From assembly GCA_004553625.1 (NCBI GenBank), contig SFKX01000006.1, positions 1 through 64,000 of the forward strand: a DNA stretch of 64,000 bases, in the 5' to 3' direction. A program made the position numbers and the translations under genes. Shown piece by piece: positions 33,966 to 42,918 of this stretch. The stretch is from Clostridiales bacterium. GTDB lineage: Bacteria > Bacillota_A > Clostridia > Oscillospirales > Oscillospiraceae. The notes under the pieces are model-generated. The model saw only the letters and a program-made list of their open reading frames with translations. It ran no database searches and was not told the DNA's origin. Numbering within the stretch: the first letter of the stretch is position 1; each line of letters begins with the position of its first letter.

Positions 33966-35423
33966 TTGAAGCTGAGTGAATTGCTTCGGGATATTGAGGT
34001 CCTGGCGCTGCACGCTCCAGAGGAGCTGGATATTGCCGATGTGGCGTATGATTCCCGCAGAGCAGGCCCCGGCAGCCTGTTTGTCGCCGTCAGAGGCTTT
34101 GATACGGACGGACACAAATACATAGGCTCCGCCGTGAAAAACGGCGCGGTCTGCGTTCTCTGCGAGGAGGCGCCGGACTGCGATGTCCCGTATGTGATTG
34201 TAAAAGACAGTCGGTTGGCGCTTGCCATTGCGTCGCGGAACTTCTTCCACGACCCGTCCTCGGAGATGACGGTCATCGGCGTCACAGGAACAAACGGCAA
34301 GACGACGACGACATACCTCACAAAGCACATGCTGGAGGTCTGCCTCGACGCGAAGGTCGGGCTCGTAGGCACGAACGGCAACATGATAGGCGACGAGTTC
34401 ATAAAGACCGAACACACGACTCCGGAGAGCTGCGACCTGCAGCGGCTTTTCCGCGAGATGGCGGACTCAGGCTGCACGCACGTGGTCATGGAGGCCTCCT
34501 CACACTCGCTGGCCATGAACCGGGTCGCGGGTGTGAGCTTCGGCCCCTGCGTTTTCACTAATCTGACCCAGGACCACTTGGATTTCCACAAGGACATGGC
34601 CGACTACGCCGCGGCGAAGGCTAAGCTCTTTTCCATGTGCAGCCTTGGTATAATGAACCTGGACGACGAGTGGTCGCGTTTCATGATGGAAAGCGCCAAA
34701 TGCCCGGTGCATACCTTCTCCTGCGAGCACAGCGAGGCCGAGCTCTACGCAGGAGACATTGAGCTGAGCGCTTCCGGAGTGGGCTTCACGGTCGTACACG
34801 GCGCCGAGAGCCGCAGGGCGAAACTCGGCATACCCGGGATGTTCTCGGTGTACAACGCCCTGGGCGTTTTGGGCGTCGGACTGGCGCTGGGCATAGGGCT
34901 TGAGGACGCCATAGGCGCTCTGGCCTCCGCACACGGCGTGAAGGGCAGGGTGGAGGTCGTCCCGACGGACGGAGACTACACGATACTCATAGACTACGCC
35001 CACACGCCGGACGCGCTGGAGAACGTGCTGCGCTCCATGCGCAAGGTGACGCCGGGACGGCTGGTTGCTCTCTTTGGATGCGGCGGGGACCGGGACAGGA
35101 AAAAGCGGCCCATCATGGGCAGAATAGCCGCCGAGTGCGCGGACTTTGTCGTCGTGACCTCGGATAACCCGAGAACAGAACAGCCGGAGGCCATAATTGA
35201 AGATATCCTCGAGGGCATGAGGGACAGCACGACGCCAAAGGAGGTCATCTGCTCGAGGCCGGATGCCATCGAGTGGGCGATAGAGCACCACCTGCCCGGG
35301 GACGTCATAATCCTCGCCGGGAAGGGCCACGAGGACTACCAGATCATAGGTCACGAAAAGCATCATATGGACGAACGCGAGATTGTTGCGGAAGTCCTGA
35401 GAAAGAGGAAGATGTACAAATGA
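33966..35423 (+). CDS. murE: UDP-MurNAc-L-Ala-D-Glu:meso-diaminopimelate ligase
   Basis: 485 residues from TTG at 33966 with GGGAGG ten bases upstream. The ATG at 33921 lies inside the PBP gene without a ribosome site. ATP-binding GVTGTNGKTTTTYL, Mur ligase HTTPES and HTPDALENVL are present. The DNPR motif (TSDNPRTEQPE) is the signature for meso-DAP rather than lysine, so the peptidoglycan is of the DAP type. It overlaps mraY directly (ATGA), where murF is found in many relatives. Confidence 0.95.
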   Translation: MKLSELLRDIEVLALHAPEELDIADVAYDSRRAGPGSLFVAVRGFDTDGHKYIGSAVKNGAVCVLCEEAPDCDVPYVIVKDSRLALAIASRNFFHDPSSEMTVIGVTGTNGKTTTTYLTKHMLEVCLDAKVGLVGTNGNMIGDEFIKTEHTTPESCDLQRLFREMADSGCTHVVMEASSHSLAMNRVAGVSFGPCVFTNLTQDHLDFHKDMADYAAAKAKLFSMCSLGIMNLDDEWSRFMMESAKCPVHTFSCEHSEAELYAGDIELSASGVGFTVVHGAESRRAKLGIPGMFSVYNALGVLGVGLALGIGLEDAIGALASAHGVKGRVEVVPTDGDYTILIDYAHTPDALENVLRSMRKVTPGRLVALFGCGGDRDRKKRPIMGRIAAECADFVVVTSDNPRTEQPEAIIEDILEGMRDSTTPKEVICSRPDAIEWAIEHHLPGDVIILAGKGHEDYQIIGHEKHHMDEREIVAEVLRKRKMYK

Positions 35424-36433
35424 CGATACGCCTGATAATGGCCTTTGCAATAGCGTTTTTTGTATCCAGCGGCATAGGCGCCTTTTTGGTGCCGTGGCTG
35501 AGAAAGATAAAGGCCGGCCAGGCCATACGCGAGGACGGGCCGCGCTGGCATATGTCCAAGTCCGGCACGCCTACGATGGGCGGCATCATGTTCATCGCGG
35601 CGCTTGCCGTCGTATGCCTCACTGTGGGCTTCGAGCCTATGATGAACGGAGACTGGGGCCACATCTTCTGCTTTGTGTTTGCGCTCATATTCGGCGCGAT
35701 AGGCTTCCTGGACGACTATGAGAAGCTCAGGAAAAAGCAGAACCTCGGCCTTTCGGCCAAGTCGAAGTTCCTTTTGCAGCTGGTGGCGGCGCTGGCCTTC
35801 GTGTTCCTCATGCGCCGGACGGGCTATGTGACGACAAACCTGTACATACCCTTCTGGAACGTTGTAAAGCCGCTGCCGGAGGTCGTGTACTTCATCTTTG
35901 CAGCATTTGTCATCGTCGGTACGGTGAACTCCGTGAACCTGACGGACGGCGTTGACGGCCTCGCCGCCGGGACAAGCATACCCGTATGCCTGTTTTTCTC
36001 GGTCCTGGCCTATATCTGGGGCGAACAGTATCTGAGCCTTGGCATCTACGCCGCGGCGCTCGTGGGCGGGCTGATGGGCTTCCTCATATATAACTACAAC
36101 CCCGCCAAGGTGTTCATGGGTGACACAGGCTCGCTTTTCCTGGGCGGAGCCATTGTGGCCTTGGCGTTTGCCTATGATATGCCGCTCATACTCATCGTCC
36201 TCGGCCTCATGTATATAATCGAGACCTTGTCTGATATCATCCAGGTCGGCTACTTCAAGCTGAGCCACGGCAAGCGCGTGTTCAAAATGGCTCCCTTCCA
36301 CCACCATCTGGAGATGGGCGGCTGGACGGGCAAAAAATGGACCGAGCGCGAGCTGTTTCTCCTATATTTCAGCATATCTCTCGTCTGCGCCGTCATATCA
36401 TTTGTAGGGGTGTACAGCCGCTACGCCTTCTAA
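35420..36433 (+). CDS. mraY: Phospho-N-acetylmuramoyl-pentapeptide transferase
   Basis: 337 residues from ATG at 35420 in the murE stop. Ten membrane helices. Signatures GTPTMGGIMFI, DDYEKL, NLTDGVDGLA and the catalytic histidine loop APFHHHLEMGGW are intact. It links the muramyl pentapeptide to undecaprenyl phosphate, giving lipid I on the inner membrane face. Confidence 0.97.
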   Translation: MTIRLIMAFAIAFFVSSGIGAFLVPWLRKIKAGQAIREDGPRWHMSKSGTPTMGGIMFIAALAVVCLTVGFEPMMNGDWGHIFCFVFALIFGAIGFLDDYEKLRKKQNLGLSAKSKFLLQLVAALAFVFLMRRTGYVTTNLYIPFWNVVKPLPEVVYFIFAAFVIVGTVNSVNLTDGVDGLAAGTSIPVCLFFSVLAYIWGEQYLSLGIYAAALVGGLMGFLIYNYNPAKVFMGDTGSLFLGGAIVALAFAYDMPLILIVLGLMYIIETLSDIIQVGYFKLSHGKRVFKMAPFHHHLEMGGWTGKKWTERELFLLYFSISLVCAVISFVGVYSRYAF

Positions 36434-36466
36434 TAACCGGCGCTCTGGCCGGTATCGGAGGGAACC

Positions 36467-37618
36467 ATGGAATATACCGGCGAGAGGATAGGTTTTGAAG
36501 CGATCGCAGTAAAGGAGCGCAGGGGAGGGCTGGACCTACCTTTCCTGGCCCTTACGCTGACGCTTTTGACGATAGGCGTCGTCATGGTGCTCTCCGCGAG
36601 CTACGCGAGGGCTTATTACAGCGCGGCCACCGACCACAACGCCGCCTACTATTTCATGCGGCAGCTAGGTTTCGCTCTGGCGGGGGTGGCGGCGATGTAC
36701 CTGCTGTCGCTGCTGCCGATGCAGTTTTACCGGCGCATGAGCCTCATGGTGCTGCTGGGCGCGATCGGGCTTTTGACGCTCGTACCATTCATCGGCGTCT
36801 CGCAGGGCGATGCGAAAAGGTGGATCGACCTGGGGTTCACCACATTTCAGCCCTCTGAGATAGCCAAGATAGGCATAATCCTCTATTTTGCAGCGCTTAT
36901 ATGCAAGTTCCGGGGCCGGATGAAAACCGTCAAATACGGTATCCTGCCCTTTGCGGGCGTTCTGCTGGTAGTGGTTGCGCTTCTGGTCATGGAGCCGCAT
37001 TTCTCGGCGGCGATCATAATAATCGCCATCGGAGCGGTCATGCTCTTCCTGGGCGGCGTGAGGCTATACTGGTTCGTCGGGGCGCTGGCCATCGCGGCCG
37101 TGGGCCTGGGCGTCATCATCACGTTTTTTCCCTATGCCTCGGGACGCATCACCACCTGGCTTGACCCCTTCGCAAATACGAGCGGCGACGGCTACCAGAT
37201 CATCCAGTCGCTCTACGCGATAGGCTCTGGCGGCCTCTTCGGACTGGGGCTGGGACAGGGCAGGCAGAAATACCTCTACCTGCCGGAGGAACACAACGAT
37301 TTCATCTTCCCGGTGGTCTGCGAGGAGCTGGGTTTTGCCGGGGCGATACTCATACTCCTGCTGTTCGCGCTGCTCATCATACGCGGCTACTGGTTGGCAA
37401 TGCACATGCGCGACAGATACAGCTTCCTCGTCACGGCGGGGATAACGACGCTCCTGGCCATACAGGTCTTTCTGAACGTCGCGGTCGTGACTAATTTGGT
37501 GCCGTGTACTGGCATCTCGCTGCCGTTCTTCTCCTACGGCGGGACGGCGCTTATGATACAGCTTGCAGAAATGGGCATAGTCCTGAGCGCCGCGAGGGAC
37601 ATACCCGTAAAGATATAA
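36467..37618 (+). CDS. ftsW: SEDS peptidoglycan polymerase FtsW/SpoVE
   Basis: 383 residues, ten membrane helices. SEDS motifs KRWIDLGFTTFQPSEIAKIG, PEEHNDFIFPVVCEELGF and TGISLPFFSYGG are conserved, including the putative catalytic Asp region. It polymerises lipid II at the septum with the PBP encoded upstream. FtsW versus SpoVE cannot be separated by sequence alone; position in the cluster favours FtsW or a shared role. Confidence 0.94.
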   Translation: MEYTGERIGFEAIAVKERRGGLDLPFLALTLTLLTIGVVMVLSASYARAYYSAATDHNAAYYFMRQLGFALAGVAAMYLLSLLPMQFYRRMSLMVLLGAIGLLTLVPFIGVSQGDAKRWIDLGFTTFQPSEIAKIGIILYFAALICKFRGRMKTVKYGILPFAGVLLVVVALLVMEPHFSAAIIIIAIGAVMLFLGGVRLYWFVGALAIAAVGLGVIITFFPYASGRITTWLDPFANTSGDGYQIIQSLYAIGSGGLFGLGLGQGRQKYLYLPEEHNDFIFPVVCEELGFAGAILILLLFALLIIRGYWLAMHMRDRYSFLVTAGITTLLAIQVFLNVAVVTNLVPCTGISLPFFSYGGTALMIQLAEMGIVLSAARDIPVKI

Positions 37619-37634
37619 AACTGGAGGGAATGAT

Positions 37635-38759
37635 ATGAAATTCCTCTTTACCTGCGGAGGTACCGCGGGCCACATAAATCCCGCGCTGGCCGTTGCCGGA
37701 CGCATAGCGATGGCCGCGCCGGAGTCGGAGTTCCTGTTCATCGGCGCCGAGGGGCGCATGGAGACGGACCTCGTGCCGAGAGCCGGATACGAGATGAAAA
37801 CCGTCAGGATAACGAACCTGCACCGCAGCATCAAACCCGCGGACATAAAGCACAACCTGGCGACGCTCAAGAACGTCATCACAGCCACCGCGGAGGCAAA
37901 GCGCATCATACGCGAGTTCGAGCCGGATGTGGCTGTGGGTACGGGCGGCTACGTCTGCTTCCCCGTGCTCAAGGCGGCGTCCGAGCTGGGCGTGCCGACG
38001 GCGGTGCATGAGTCGAACGCCGTGCCTGGCCTTACGACCAAGATGCTGGAGGGCGCGGTGGACACCATCATGGTCGGCTTTGAGGAGAGCCGCGCGAACT
38101 ACAAGCACCCGGACAGAGTCAAGGTCACCGGTACCCCGGTGCGCGTGGACTTCCTTAGCCAGAGCAAGGCGCAGGCAAAGCGCGAGCTCGGTATTCCTGA
38201 GGACAGGCCGCTCGTGGCCTCAGTATGGGGCAGCCTCGGAGCGGCGCACATGAACGAGATAATGACGGACTTCATCGTCCGTGCCTGCGCAAAGCCCTTT
38301 TTCAACCTCATCCACTCGGCTGGCAAGGCCGGGTACTCGAGAATGAAAGACGCCCTCGAGCGCGAGAAGCCGGACTATGCTCGCCTCGGCATGGACGTGC
38401 GCGACTACATATACGATATGCCCCGGGTAATGGCGGCGGCGGACCTGGTGCTCTGCCGCGCGGGCGCTTCCACGCTCGCGGAGCTGACGGCTATGGGCAA
38501 GCCTGCAATACTTGTACCCTCACCGAATGTGACGAATAACCACCAGGAGAAAAACGCAAGGGTGCTCGAGGAGGCAGGCGGCGCAAAGGTCATGCTGGAG
38601 CAGGACTTCACTGCGGACTCGCTCCTGGGCCTCGTTTCCGAGCTCCTGCAGCGGCCCGAACGGCTCAAGGAGATGTCTCAGAATATGCTCGGCCTGGGCG
38701 TGCCTGACGCGACGGACAGGATAGCGGATATCGTCCTCGGTCTCGCAGAGAGGAAATAG
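37635..38759 (+). CDS. murG: UDP-GlcNAc: lipid I N-acetylglucosaminyltransferase
   Basis: 374 residues. N-terminal glycine loop TCGGTAGHINPALAVA and C-terminal RAGASTLAELTAMGKPAILVPSPN with NHQEKNA donor site are intact. It adds GlcNAc to lipid I, producing lipid II at the inner membrane surface. A CTGGAGGGAA ribosome site precedes ATG. An RBS-masking hairpin separates it from the second murA. Confidence 0.96.
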   Translation: MKFLFTCGGTAGHINPALAVAGRIAMAAPESEFLFIGAEGRMETDLVPRAGYEMKTVRITNLHRSIKPADIKHNLATLKNVITATAEAKRIIREFEPDVAVGTGGYVCFPVLKAASELGVPTAVHESNAVPGLTTKMLEGAVDTIMVGFEESRANYKHPDRVKVTGTPVRVDFLSQSKAQAKRELGIPEDRPLVASVWGSLGAAHMNEIMTDFIVRACAKPFFNLIHSAGKAGYSRMKDALEREKPDYARLGMDVRDYIYDMPRVMAAADLVLCRAGASTLAELTAMGKPAILVPSPNVTNNHQEKNARVLEEAGGAKVMLEQDFTADSLLGLVSELLQRPERLKEMSQNMLGLGVPDATDRIADIVLGLAERK

Positions 38760-38793
38760 GGCGGCCCGTAGAAGCGATATTTTAACAATCCCA

Positions 38794-38838
38794 CTCTCCC
38801 CCGCATAGAATGGCGTGAATTTGCTGTTTGGGGGAGAG
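38794..38838 (+). promoter_or_regulatory. Hairpin that pairs with the ribosome site of the second murA
   Basis: CTCTCCCCC (38794-38802) is the exact complement of GGGGGAGAG (38830-38838), which contains the only Shine-Dalgarno sequence for the ATG at 38842. The 27-base loop is AT-rich. Folding would block initiation, suggesting translational control; not a terminator, since no T run follows. Confidence 0.55.
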
Positions 38839-38841
38839 AAA

Positions 38842-40095
38842 ATGAGCGTTTGGCATATAAGCGGCGGTGCGCGGCTGCGCGGGAGCGTGACGGTGCAGGG
38901 AGCGAAGAACGCGGTGCTGCCCATCATGGCCGCCTCGGTGCTGGCCCCCTGCGAGACCGAGCTGCTTAACGTCCCGAGCCTGCGGGACGTGGACGCGACC
39001 ATCCGTATCCTGCGCGGCCTGGGCTGCGCGGTGGAGCGCGAGGGCGACGTCGTGAACATAGACTCTACGGGCCTCTGCAGGGCCGAAATACCGCACAGCC
39101 TGATGCGCGAGCTGAGGAGCTCCGTCATATTCCTGGGCGCGCTGCTGGCGCGCTGCGGAGAGGCGCGGCTGTCGATGCCTGGAGGCTGTGAGCTGGGCCC
39201 GAGACCCATAGACCTGCATCTCATGGCGCTCAGAGCTCTGGGCGCTGAGATAGAGGAGTCTGGAGGCGATCTGGTCTGCCGTGCGGAACACCTCAGGGGC
39301 GCGAGCATAGCGCTCCCGATGCCCAGCGTCGGCGCGACAGAAAATGCAATGCTGGCCGCCTGCGCCGCAGAGGGAGAGACGGTCATCATGAACGCCGCAC
39401 GGGAGCCGGAGATCGAGGAACTACAGGCATTTCTTCAGCGCCTCGGCGCGGATGTTACAGGAGCGGGAACGCCGACCGTAACGATAAGGGGCTTTGCCCC
39501 GGTCCCCAGGATAGGCCACAGGATAATGCCGGACAGGATAGTGTCCTCAACGCTGCTATGCGCGGTGGCCGCCGCGGGCGGGGATATCGAGCTGAGAGGC
39601 ACTGAGCCGGAGCGCTTTTCCACCGTTTTGCACTCGCTTTCAGAGTGCGGTTGTGATATAATATACGGTGGCGGGGGATTACGGCTCAGGTCGGACGGAA
39701 ACCTCAAAGCGCCGTCGCCCGTCATAACCGGACCGTATCCGGCCTTTCCTACAGACGCGCAGCCGCTGATGCTGGCGGCCTGCCTGAAGGCGAGAGGGAC
39801 CTCGGTGTTTGTGGAGAATGTGTTCCAGAACCGCTTCCGCTATACGGAGGAGCTTATGCGCCTTGGCGCAAGGATACATACCGAGGGCCGCGTGGCTGTC
39901 GTGACGGGGGTCCGTGAACTTCATGGCGCGCCCACAGTTGCGACCGACCTGAGAGGCGGCGCGGCGCTCATCATAGCCGGGCTTTCCGCGGAGGGCGAGA
40001 CGGAGATACTTGACTCCGGTCACATAGAGCGCGGATATGAAAACTTTGATCAGCGGCTGAGAGAGCTCGGCGCGGAGATAGAACGGCGCATCTAG
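38842..40095 (+). CDS. murA: UDP-N-acetylglucosamine 1-carboxyvinyltransferase (second copy)
   Basis: 417 residues from ATG at 38842; the ATG at 38815 has no ribosome site. The reactive cysteine Cys116 in SMPGGCELGPRP and substrate residues (QGAKNAVLP, YPAFPTDAQP) are present, so it should be active. It sits between murG and ftsQ, where relatives often keep murB. It is clearly diverged from the copy at 7462-8763. Two MurA paralogues with separate control are common in Firmicutes. Confidence 0.95.
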   Translation: MSVWHISGGARLRGSVTVQGAKNAVLPIMAASVLAPCETELLNVPSLRDVDATIRILRGLGCAVEREGDVVNIDSTGLCRAEIPHSLMRELRSSVIFLGALLARCGEARLSMPGGCELGPRPIDLHLMALRALGAEIEESGGDLVCRAEHLRGASIALPMPSVGATENAMLAACAAEGETVIMNAAREPEIEELQAFLQRLGADVTGAGTPTVTIRGFAPVPRIGHRIMPDRIVSSTLLCAVAAAGGDIELRGTEPERFSTVLHSLSECGCDIIYGGGGLRLRSDGNLKAPSPVITGPYPAFPTDAQPLMLAACLKARGTSVFVENVFQNRFRYTEELMRLGARIHTEGRVAVVTGVRELHGAPTVATDLRGGAALIIAGLSAEGETEILDSGHIERGYENFDQRLRELGAEIERRI

Positions 40096-40111
40096 CCGGG
40101 AGGAGGACGCA

Positions 40112-40870
40112 ATGGCGACCCTGATGCGGAGTCAGAGGAAAAAGAAAAGCAGGCGCAGGGCCTTTTACGGGCCGGTGGCTTTCCTGGTCGCCTGTGCAGC
40201 GCTGATATTTCTCATGAGCATTTTCTTCCGCGTTTCAGTGGTCGAGGTGCAGGGAAACTCATATTACACTGCGCAGGAAGTGCAGGATGCAGCGGGCATA
40301 GTTGAAGGAGACAATCTGTTTTTCATAAATCGCTTCAGGGTCGTGAGCGGCATTTTTGCCAGACTGCCATATATAGAGGACGTGTCGATAAAGCGCTACC
40401 TGCCAAACAAGGTCGTGCTGACGGTAAACGAGTGCAAGGCTCTGGGCTATGTGAGCGTGGAGGGCGAGGCCTGGGTGATAGACCGCAGCTGCCGCATCCT
40501 CACGAAGGCGAGCGAGGAAGAGCGCGAGGCGCTCATTGAGATCCGCGGGGTGACTCCGCTGACCACGGAGATAGGCAAGGTGTTCACCACTGGAGACGAC
40601 GACACGGGCAAACTTGAATACCTGACCGAGATACTCGACCAGCTGCAGGAGAGGGGCCTGTACGGACAGGTAAACTACATCGACATGACGAACCTGAATT
40701 CACCGACTATGGGCTTTCTGGGCCGTTTCACGGTGAAGCTGGGCGAGTCGGGCGAAACGGAGTACAGGTTGGCCAAGCTGCTCTCCGCAGTTTCGCAGCT
40801 CACGGAATACGACAGAGGCACGATAGACGTTTCGTACGACGGCGAGCAGGTGGTGTTCAGTCCATTTTAG
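40112..40870 (+). CDS. ftsQ: Cell division protein FtsQ/DivIB
   Basis: 252 residues: basic cytoplasmic N-terminus (SQRKKKSRRRA), one membrane helix (about 21-43), POTRA domain (about 45-115, VSVVEVQGNSYYTAQEVQDAAGI..., LPYIEDVSIKRYLPN) and a beta-domain. It scaffolds FtsL/DivIC at the septum. GGGAGGAGG precedes ATG 17 bases after murA. Confidence 0.9.
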   Translation: MATLMRSQRKKKSRRRAFYGPVAFLVACAALIFLMSIFFRVSVVEVQGNSYYTAQEVQDAAGIVEGDNLFFINRFRVVSGIFARLPYIEDVSIKRYLPNKVVLTVNECKALGYVSVEGEAWVIDRSCRILTKASEEEREALIEIRGVTPLTTEIGKVFTTGDDDTGKLEYLTEILDQLQERGLYGQVNYIDMTNLNSPTMGFLGRFTVKLGESGETEYRLAKLLSAVSQLTEYDRGTIDVSYDGEQVVFSPF

Positions 40871-40911
40871 GTGCAAACGGGTTAAAAATGTGTTATGGAA
40901 ACAAAAAATAG

Positions 40912-40938
40912 TTGACCGGACAAGTGAAAAGTTATAAT
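40912..40938 (+). promoter_or_regulatory. Promoter of ftsZ
   Basis: TTGACC (40912-40917) and perfect TATAAT (40933-40938) are 15 bases apart, shorter than ideal; TAGTTG at 40909-40914 gives an 18-base alternative. The following 80-base leader is A-rich. Extra ftsZ promoters at the end of the division cluster are common. Confidence 0.55.
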
Positions 40939-41019
40939 ATGAATAGAAGAAAAAAGAAAAATACAGCCAGGCGGCAAAGGCCGCAGGGCGTCTCAAAAGA
41001 TAACAGGGAGGCACCGAAT

Positions 41020-42168
41020 ATGTCTTATAAAACCGAAACCGGCCCCGAGAATGTCGTAACGCTGAAGGTCGTTGGTGTCGGCGGAGCCGGCAACAACGTT
41101 GTCAACCGCATGGTCAAGTCGGGTACGCAGGGCGTGGAGTTCATCTCCGTGAACACGGACAAGCAGGCCCTTGCGGTCTCGAGCGCGGACCAGAAGATCC
41201 AGATCGGTGAGAAGCTGACCCACGGACAGGGCGCCGGCTCCGACCCGGATGTCGGCAAGCGCAGCGCGGAGGAGAGCCGCAACGACATCGCCAAGTCTCT
41301 CGAGGATGCGGACATGGTTTTCATCACCGCCGGCATGGGCGGCGGCACCGGTACCGGCGCAGCTCCCACCGTCGCGGAGATAGCCCGCGAGGCCGGTGCG
41401 CTGACAGTCGGCGTCGTGACGAAGCCCTTCAAGTTCGAGGGCAAGCGCCGCATGGACCAGGCTCTCGGCGGCATCAACTCCCTGCTCGGCAAGGTCGACT
41501 CCCTGCTCATCATCCCGAATGACCGCCTGAAATACGCCACCGACCAGAAGGTCACCCTTGCCAATGCCTTCGAAATAGCAGACGACGTGCTGCGTCAGGC
41601 CGTCACCAGCATTTCGGACCTCATCAAGAACACGGGCTTCATAAACCTCGACTTCGCAGACGTGACGACGATCATGAAGGACGCGGGCTTCGCGCACATG
41701 GGCGTCGGCCACGCCGTGGGCAAGGGCAAAGCCGAGGAGGCCGCAAAGATGGCCGTCGCCAGCCCGCTCATGGAGACCTCGATAAACGGCGCGCACGGCG
41801 TACTGATAAACGTCACCGGCTCAGAGGACATGGGCCTTGAGGACGTCGAGGCCGCGGCGAACCTCGTCCAGGAGGCCGCGCACCCCGATGCGAATATTAT
41901 CTTCGGCGCCACCTTCGACAACAGCCTGGACGACGAGATCCGCGTCACGGTCATCGCCACCGGCTTTGAAGAGGGCAGGGCAAAGGTACCCGGCGCGGAG
42001 GCTCAGGCAAAGCCCGCGGCTGCCGAAGGCCTGTATACCCAGGCCAGCCAGCAGGCGGCCCAGCCCCAGCAGCAGGCTCAGCCGCAGCCCCAGGCTCCGG
42101 CCCAGCCCCAGGCCCCGCAGGAGGACGACCCCTACGATACCATCTTCAAGATTTTCAACTCCCGCTGA
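41020..42168 (+). CDS. ftsZ: Cell division protein FtsZ
   Basis: 382 residues from ATG at 41020 behind AGGGAGG; the in-frame ATG codons upstream (40939) lie near the transcription start and lack ribosome sites. The tubulin signature GGGTGTGAAP and the T7 loop NLDFADVTTIM are present. After the GTPase core (to about 320) follows a Gln/Pro/Ala-rich linker (QAAQPQQQAQPQPQ) and a C-terminal peptide DDPYDTIFKIFNSR that binds membrane tethers. It forms the Z ring. Confidence 0.98.
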   Translation: MSYKTETGPENVVTLKVVGVGGAGNNVVNRMVKSGTQGVEFISVNTDKQALAVSSADQKIQIGEKLTHGQGAGSDPDVGKRSAEESRNDIAKSLEDADMVFITAGMGGGTGTGAAPTVAEIAREAGALTVGVVTKPFKFEGKRRMDQALGGINSLLGKVDSLLIIPNDRLKYATDQKVTLANAFEIADDVLRQAVTSISDLIKNTGFINLDFADVTTIMKDAGFAHMGVGHAVGKGKAEEAAKMAVASPLMETSINGAHGVLINVTGSEDMGLEDVEAAANLVQEAAHPDANIIFGATFDNSLDDEIRVTVIATGFEEGRAKVPGAEAQAKPAAAEGLYTQASQQAAQPQQQAQPQPQAPAQPQAPQEDDPYDTIFKIFNSR

Positions 42169-42189
42169 GCGTAAAAATGTGCTTAAAAT

Positions 42190-42220
42190 ATACCGGCCTC
42201 TTTTTAAGGGGCCGGTATTT
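42190..42220 (+). terminator. Terminator after ftsZ
   Basis: ATACCGGCC (42190-42198) pairs with GGCCGGTAT (42210-42218), followed by TTTCAT. The T tract is short, so some read-through into the two-component genes is possible. Confidence 0.65.
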
Positions 42221-42240
42221 CATATGAAAGGGGGCGGAGC

Positions 42241-42918
42241 ATGAAGCTGCTTTACGCCGAGGACGAACCCGCCATGGCAGAGGCCGTGACGGACATACTT
42301 AATTGCCACAATTTCATGGTGGACGCGGTGCAGGACGGACAGGAGGCGCTGGACTACGCCCGCTCCGGCGATTACGACGGGATCATCCTGGACATAATGC
42401 TGCCGAAGAAGAGCGGCCTGGAGGTCCTGAGCGAGCTGCGGGAGTCCGGAGACAGAACGCCCGTGCTGCTGCTAACGGCCAAGTCGGAAGTAGAGGACAG
42501 GATACTGGGCTTGGACCTGGGCGCGGACGACTACCTGCCCAAGCCCTTTGCCATGGGCGAACTGCTGGCCAGGGTCCGCTCAATGCTCAGGCGCAGGGAG
42601 GCTTATACGCCTGACGTGCTCAGCTTCGGCGACCTGACGCTGGACCGCAGGAGTAACGAGCTGTCTGCTGCGGGCGGCGCGGTCACGCTGACGCGCCTGG
42701 AATACCGCATGATGGAGGCGCTGATGCTCAACCGCGGCATATACCTCTCCACGGAGGAATTGCTGGTCAAGACCTGGGGCTATGAGAGCGAGACGGAGCA
42801 GGGCGCCGTGTGGGTGTATGTGTCCACTCTGCGCAAACGCCTGGGCGCCGTGGGCTCCGGGGTCAGGATACAGGCCCGTCGCGGCGTGGGCTACAGACTG
42901 GAGGCCCCGGATGCTTAA
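42241..42918 (+). CDS. OmpR-family response regulator
   Basis: 225 residues. Receiver domain with acidic AEDEPAMAEA, phosphoacceptor Asp in IILDIMLPKKSG, Thr in LLLTAKSE and Lys in LPKPFAM; winged helix (about 125-225) with LTRLEYRMMEALMLNRG and VWVYVSTLRKRL. It pairs with the kinase that starts eight bases before its end. The target is unknown; the VTC-DUF4956-CotH genes lie downstream beyond a terminator. A GGGGGCGGAGC ribosome site precedes ATG. Confidence 0.93.
   Translation: MKLLYAEDEPAMAEAVTDILNCHNFMVDAVQDGQEALDYARSGDYDGIILDIMLPKKSGLEVLSELRESGDRTPVLLLTAKSEVEDRILGLDLGADDYLPKPFAMGELLARVRSMLRRREAYTPDVLSFGDLTLDRRSNELSAAGGAVTLTRLEYRMMEALMLNRGIYLSTEELLVKTWGYESETEQGAVWVYVSTLRKRLGAVGSGVRIQARRGVGYRLEAPDA

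Noticed and set aside
42190..42220. CRISPR-like or mobile repeat after ftsZ
   Set aside because: A single hairpin with flanking T bases; explained as an intrinsic terminator, and no repeated copies are present.
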